Shown piece after piece: positions 15,667 to 18,514 of a stretch of 18,514 nucleotides of DNA. How positions within the stretch are numbered: position 1 is the stretch's first letter; each line of letters opens with the position of its first letter. The translations under genes and the position numbers were made by a program. The notes below the pieces were generated by a model, which made no database searches, had not been told where the DNA came from, and was given only the letters and a program-made list of their open reading frames with translations. Source of the DNA: JANXQG01 sp037147235 (GTDB lineage Bacteria > Planctomycetota > Planctomycetia > Pirellulales > Thermoguttaceae); the NCBI GenBank assembly GCA_037147235.1, contig JBAWVO010000110.1:1-18514 (forward strand). The letters run 5' to 3'.

Positions 15667-16059
15667 ATGATTCCAGAACTGCCACGGCAACCGATGCCCG
15701 ACTGGCTTGCAGCGGCAACGGACCCTTTGGGAAATTTACCCATCCGACGACTGCTTGCCGATTCCGTTTACTACCCGTCGTGCAGTTTCGATGGGCAGCC
15801 GATCAAGTATTTGGGCGGCAATTTTCACAGTTTCGTCTACGTCGATTACGGTGTCGAACGTGCGGAGATGATCGATCAACTGAGCAACTTTCGGGGATAT
15901 CGCGTTTTGGCGTATCGGGATGTCACTCCACACGAACTGACTCCCCATGGTTGGACGCCCATCCACCCAACCCGGGCTGATGGCGATCCCAACTTACACA
16001 GGGGTTGGATCAAATCGCCTTTTGGGGTGTGGGCCATACTCGAACGAACGAACGACTAG
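15667..16059 (+). CDS. Uncharacterised 130-residue protein
   Basis: I cannot name this family. The protein is soluble with no signal peptide or helix spanning the membrane. Its most distinctive stretch is SVYYPSCSFDGQPIKYL followed by GGNFHSFVYVDYGV (about residues 33-63), then FRGYRVLAYRDVTPHELTPHGWTP (75-98), with a closing SPFGVWAILER. Such patterned aromatic and glycine motifs suggest a conserved enzyme-like or binding fold. The ribosome site GGGAGG lies 6 bases before the ATG, and the gene follows the GCGKF-tail peptide closely. The ORF ends straight after three CGAA units (16041-16052), so the C-terminus may be set by slippage. I suspect homologues are longer, which would make this copy truncated next to the IS21 insertion. 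That is a recollection, not shown here. Confidence 0.65.
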   Translation: MIPELPRQPMPDWLAAATDPLGNLPIRRLLADSVYYPSCSFDGQPIKYLGGNFHSFVYVDYGVERAEMIDQLSNFRGYRVLAYRDVTPHELTPHGWTPIHPTRADGDPNLHRGWIKSPFGVWAILERTND

Positions 16060-16136
16060 CCATTGCATGGCCCAAATCGTTTCCTGACGAGCGATCAGAT
16101 CATCGCCGGTAACCAGATCAGCCCACTGTCAGCGGG

Positions 16137-16179
16137 CGCCGAAAACCAGCCATCTATGAGCGCTTGAAAACCAGCCATC
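16137..16179 (+). repeat. IS21 left end with two transposase-binding-type repeats
   Basis: GAAAACCAGCCATC occurs at 16141-16154 and again at 16166-16179, a 25-base period, each preceded by GCGC(C/TT). IS21 ends typically carry several copies of a short sequence bound by IstA. The first base of the element is placed at the TGT at 16137. The host sequence just left is GATCAGCCCAC; a target duplication cannot be tested without the right end. Confidence 0.7.
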
Positions 16180-16209
16180 CTGAGAAGGAAGGGGTTTTCC
16201 GGGTAGGAT

Positions 16210-16233
16210 CTTCAGTTTTGAATACTGGAGGAG
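16210..16233 (+). promoter_or_regulatory. Hairpin overlapping the istA ribosome-binding site
   Basis: CTTCAGT (16210-16216) can pair with ACTGGAG (16224-16230), one G-T pair included, around a 7-base loop. The right arm contains part of the strong Shine-Dalgarno GGAGGAG (16227-16233), 7 bases before the istA ATG at 16241. Transcripts reading in from outside could fold this way and mask the site, a protection device known from other IS elements. Here it is an inference from base pairing. Confidence 0.4.
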
Positions 16234-16240
16234 ATCTTAC

Positions 16241-17734
16241 ATGGCGAACCAGCTCACGATGGCGGATATACAAGCGATCTTAACTTTACACAAGAGGGGG
16301 TGGCGGAATCGTCGCATTGCCCGGGAGTTGAACATTGACCGTGAGACGGTCGCAAAGTACATCCGGGCATCGGCTTGCGTTCCAAAACCAGCCACAGCGC
16401 CCATCGGCTCGGCGATAACGGGCGAGGGGGTGACTGAAGGGCCAGAAAGGCTTTTAGTAACCTTGGATTCCAATGAGGAGAGGGGGATCGTGGTGAGCCC
16501 GGCCTCATTCCTCACGGAGGTGGCGGCCGGTGATTCAAAACCAGCCAAAGCGCCCATCGGCTCGGAGCCGTCAGAACCGGCCGAAGCGCCCATCGGGTCG
16601 GAGACGTTCTTGGACCCCGATCTGACCCAAGCATTCCTCGGAGTGGCAGGACCAGACCACATCTTGGCGGGGTCTATTTCCTCGGAGAAGGAGTGTGGTC
16701 GAAGTGCCTGCGAGCCCTATCGGCAGGTGATCCTGGAGAAGTTGGAACAGGGCCTCTCGGCCCAGCGAATCTATCAGGATTTGGTCGGCGACGGGTTCGA
16801 CCACGAGTACCACAGCGTACGGCGTTTTGTGGCCAAGTTGCAGAGAACCAGTCCCCTGCCTTTCCGTCGCATGGAGTCCGCCTCGGGCGAGGAGGCACAG
16901 ATCGATTTTGGCACAGGCGCATGGATCGAGTTGCCCGACGGCAAGCGGCGGCGGTCACACGTCTTTCGCATCGTGCTTTCGTACAGCCGCAAGGGCTACT
17001 GTGAAGCAGTCTACCGCCAGACAACCGAGGACTTCATTCGATGCATCGAGAACGCCTTTTGGCATTTCGCTGGCGTGCCCAAGATTCTGGTGATCGACAA
17101 TCTCAAGGCGGGGGTCAAGCAGCCCGACTGGTACGATCCGGAACTGAATCCCAAGATCCAATCATTCTGCGAGTACTACGGTTGCGTGATCATGCCCACG
17201 AAGCCTCGCACGTCGAGGCACAAGGGGAAGATTGAAAGCGGCGTCAATTATGTCCAAGAGAATGGATTGAAGGGCCACGGCTTCACGAGCCTGGAGAAAG
17301 AGAACGAACACCTCCTCGACTGGGAAACCACGGTGGCCGACACCCGCATTCACGGCACGATCCACAAGCAGGTCGGCAAGCTCTTCCAGGAAGTCGAGCG
17401 TAGTACCTTGCAGCGGCTGCCGGTGGAACGATTCCCGTTCTTCCATGAAGGGAAGCGAATCGTACATCGGGATGGGCACGTCGAGGTGGCCAAGTCGTAT
17501 TATTCAGTGGCACCGGAATACCGGGGCCACACACTCTGGGTGCGATGGGATCTGCGGTTGGTGCGAATCTTCAACAACCGCATGGAGCAGATGACGCTGC
17601 ATTCACGGAAGGAGCCGGGCCAGTTCAGCACACTGCCGGAACATATCCACAACCAGAAGCGGAGTCGCGTGGAACTTGGGGCGGTTGCACTGTTGAGTCG
17701 TGCCCGCTCCGTCGGCGAACACACGGCCCGTTGA
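16241..17734 (+). CDS. istA: IS21 transposase IstA, main part, cut by an in-frame TGA
   Basis: IstA is the DDE transposase of IS21. The 497 residues open with a helix-turn-helix (LTMADIQAILTLHKRGWRNRRIARELNIDRETVAKYI). A variable linker follows with three KPA/APIGS repeats (about 48-120), then a second DNA-binding part. The catalytic core shows Asp 222 (QIDFG), Asp 286 (VIDNLK) and Glu 332 (GKIES). The frame stops at TGA 17732-17734 after GEHTAR. The next codons in the same frame (AEAMIQARGIEGVRVL) continue typical IstA sequence, so the TGA very probably replaces a TGG Trp codon. Without it the protein would be about 609 residues. The ATG is supported by GGAGGAG upstream. The truncated product has the whole triad but lacks its C-terminal domain. 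Confidence 0.9.
   Translation: MANQLTMADIQAILTLHKRGWRNRRIARELNIDRETVAKYIRASACVPKPATAPIGSAITGEGVTEGPERLLVTLDSNEERGIVVSPASFLTEVAAGDSKPAKAPIGSEPSEPAEAPIGSETFLDPDLTQAFLGVAGPDHILAGSISSEKECGRSACEPYRQVILEKLEQGLSAQRIYQDLVGDGFDHEYHSVRRFVAKLQRTSPLPFRRMESASGEEAQIDFGTGAWIELPDGKRRRSHVFRIVLSYSRKGYCEAVYRQTTEDFIRCIENAFWHFAGVPKILVIDNLKAGVKQPDWYDPELNPKIQSFCEYYGCVIMPTKPRTSRHKGKIESGVNYVQENGLKGHGFTSLEKENEHLLDWETTVADTRIHGTIHKQVGKLFQEVERSTLQRLPVERFPFFHEGKRIVHRDGHVEVAKSYYSVAPEYRGHTLWVRWDLRLVRIFNNRMEQMTLHSRKEPGQFSTLPEHIHNQKRSRVELGAVALLSRARSVGEHTAR
16384..16601 (+). repeat. Three in-frame 29-bp repeats within istA
   Basis: A 29-base unit starting AAAACCAGCCA and ending in CGCCCATCGGCTCGG-like sequence occurs at 16384-16412, 16537-16565 and, more diverged (about 25 of 29 bases as copy two), at 16573-16601. 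All three are in the same reading frame and encode KPATAPIGS, KPAKAPIGS and EPAEAPIGS. The first 11 bases equal the core of the two terminal repeats at 16141 and 16166. They either act as extra transposase sites or are a coding minisatellite in a flexible linker. Confidence 0.8.
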
Positions 17735-18070
17735 GCCGAGGCCATGATTCAGGCCCGGGGAATCGAGGGTGTGCGGGTCTTGGTGGGGCTGTTGGCCTTG
17801 AAGAAACAGCACGACACCAAAGCGATCGAGCGGGCCTGCGAAGTGGCCTTCTCCCACGGTGCTTGGCGACTGAAGACCATTCGCCAACTGCTGAAGCGAG
17901 ACGCCCCCGCGCAAGAGACCTTCAACTTTCTCGACGAGCATCCGATCATTCGTCCCTTGAGCGATTACGGGAAGCTGGTGTCCACGTCGTTTCAACAACT
18001 GAGGGCGCCAACTTCTCCAAGTGTTGTTTACTGTTGTTCTTCCCTTTCTAAACCCCAGGAGACTTCGTGA
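17735..18070 (+). pseudogene. istA: C-terminal remainder of IstA after the in-frame stop
   Basis: Read in the same frame as istA, this stretch encodes AEAMIQARGIEGVRVLVGLLALKK and continues through helices such as AIERACEVAFSHGAWRLKTIRQLL and FLDEHPIIRPLSDYGKL, the usual C-terminal domain of IS21 transposases. It ends at TGA 18068-18070, overlapping the istB ATG by one base (TGATG). An internal ATG at 17744 could allow separate translation of a 108-residue fragment, but no strong ribosome site precedes it. The last ~20 residues (PTSPSVVYCCSSLSKPQETS) look poorly conserved. Confidence 0.85.
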
Positions 18071-18498
18071 TGAATGGAATGTTATTATCAACCTTAAAAA
18101 AGCTGAGGCTCTCGGGCCTGGCACAGACCTTGGAGGTGCGCCTTCAGGAGGCCGCCAGCCACAACCTCAACCATGCCGAGTTCTTGGAACTTATCCTCCA
18201 GGATGAATTGTCGGTGCGTAACGAGCGGATGATCGATCGCCGAGTGAAGGCGGCGGGCTTCCGCGAGTTGAAGCCCTTGGCGGACTTTGAGTGGAGTTTC
18301 AATCCGTCGATCAAAAAGAAGCAGATCTATGATCTGGCCTGCTGTCGGTTCATTCGGGAGCGACGGGACGTGTTGTGGATGGGGCCTCCGGGCGTGGGCA
18401 AATCGTTCTTGGTCCAGGCGTTGGCCTACGAGGCGATCAAACAGGGCTTCGTTGTTTACTGTGAGCGTACACCAGGTACAGGTCGTGCCGGGCGGTGA
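18070..18498 (+). CDS. istB: IS21 helper ATPase IstB, truncated
   Basis: IstB is the AAA+ ATPase that selects targets and activates IstA. From the ATG at 18070 (AGGAG 8 bases upstream; a GTG directly before is also in frame) the N-terminus is standard: LKKLRLSGLAQTLEVRLQEA, NLNHAEFLELILQDE, then FEWSFNPSIKKKQIYDLA and Walker A GPPGVGKS at 105-112, followed by LVQALAYEAIKQGFVVY. Homology stops there, at about residue 130 of an expected ~250. The last 12 codons (CERTPGTGRAGR) and the TGA come from foreign sequence beginning near 18461. Walker B and the sensor motifs are missing, so the product should be non-functional. Confidence 0.85.
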   Translation: MNGMLLSTLKKLRLSGLAQTLEVRLQEAASHNLNHAEFLELILQDELSVRNERMIDRRVKAAGFRELKPLADFEWSFNPSIKKKQIYDLACCRFIRERRDVLWMGPPGVGKSFLVQALAYEAIKQGFVVYCERTPGTGRAGR

Positions 18499-18514
18499 GG
18501 GCGTCAGCGGCGAT
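18461..18514. other. Unrelated sequence joined to istB, possible end of another insertion
   Basis: From about 18461 no reading frame continues IstB. The sequence begins GTGAGCGTACACCAGG, slightly reminiscent of the GTAAGCG ends of IS66-family elements. Only 54 bases are visible, so it cannot be identified. It may be a nested insertion, a recombination junction or an assembly join. Confidence 0.35.

Larger units (their letters stand above)
16137..18460 (+). mobile_element. IS21-family insertion sequence, partial and damaged
   Basis: The element starts with TGTCAGCGGGCGCC at 16137, matching the TG-type ends of IS21, and carries the family's two genes, istA then istB, in the same order and direction. 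Multiple short repeats at the left end are also an IS21 trait. The right end is not reached: homology to istB stops near 18460, after which unrelated sequence runs to the window edge. Together with the in-frame TGA in istA, this copy appears inactive unless complemented. Confidence 0.85.

Noticed and set aside
17732..17734. TGA decoded as Trp genome-wide
   Set aside because: TGA ends recC, recB, the fucosidase and both TA genes at sensible positions, and the large rec genes have no internal TGA. A local mutation is simpler.

Overview
The window is a bacterial chromosomal segment of fairly high GC with no rRNA, tRNA or CRISPR array. I infer a Planctomycetota-type (PVC) organism, with moderate to low confidence. 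The grounds are palindromic intergenic repeats with GGAA/TTCC cores, an IS21 element whose end carries tandem GAAAACCAGCC motifs, and a secreted fucosidase. No phylogenetic marker in the window proves this.

Layout from left to right. Positions 1-891 hold a small two-helix membrane protein and a 42-codon secreted-peptide ORF, both on the + strand. They converge on a B12-binding radical SAM protein on the minus strand (899-2458). Positions 2459-4624 hold a promoter region, a secreted GH29 alpha-L-fucosidase and a translationally coupled YhcH/YiaL-type sugar protein, forming a small carbohydrate-use operon. After 364 bases with no convincing gene comes a complete recC-recB-recD operon (4989-14228). 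RecC and RecB/RecD would form exonuclease V, the double-strand-break resection and foreign-DNA degradation machine. RecB keeps helicase and nuclease motifs and RecD keeps its helicase motifs. The 3' end of recC runs through a palindromic interspersed repeat, which supplies its last ~18 codons and its stop.

Downstream of recBCD is an accessory tract. It holds a ParD/ParE-type toxin-antitoxin pair with its own promoter and terminator, a long inverted repeat, and two unrecognised genes: an 81-residue Gln-rich peptide ending in a duplicated GCGKF-containing decapeptide, and a 130-residue protein. The left end of an IS21-family element begins at 16137. Its istA carries an in-frame TGA where the family is expected to have Trp, and its istB loses homology at about 18460, where unrelated sequence begins. 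The IS copy therefore looks doubly damaged.

The most interesting items are the IS21 motif shared between the IS end and three in-frame repeats inside istA, the duplicated-tail peptide with its neighbour, and the repeat that has taken over the end of recC. I do not see a clear new multi-gene defence or biosynthetic system. The tract after recBCD (TA pair plus two unknown genes) is the best place to look for one.
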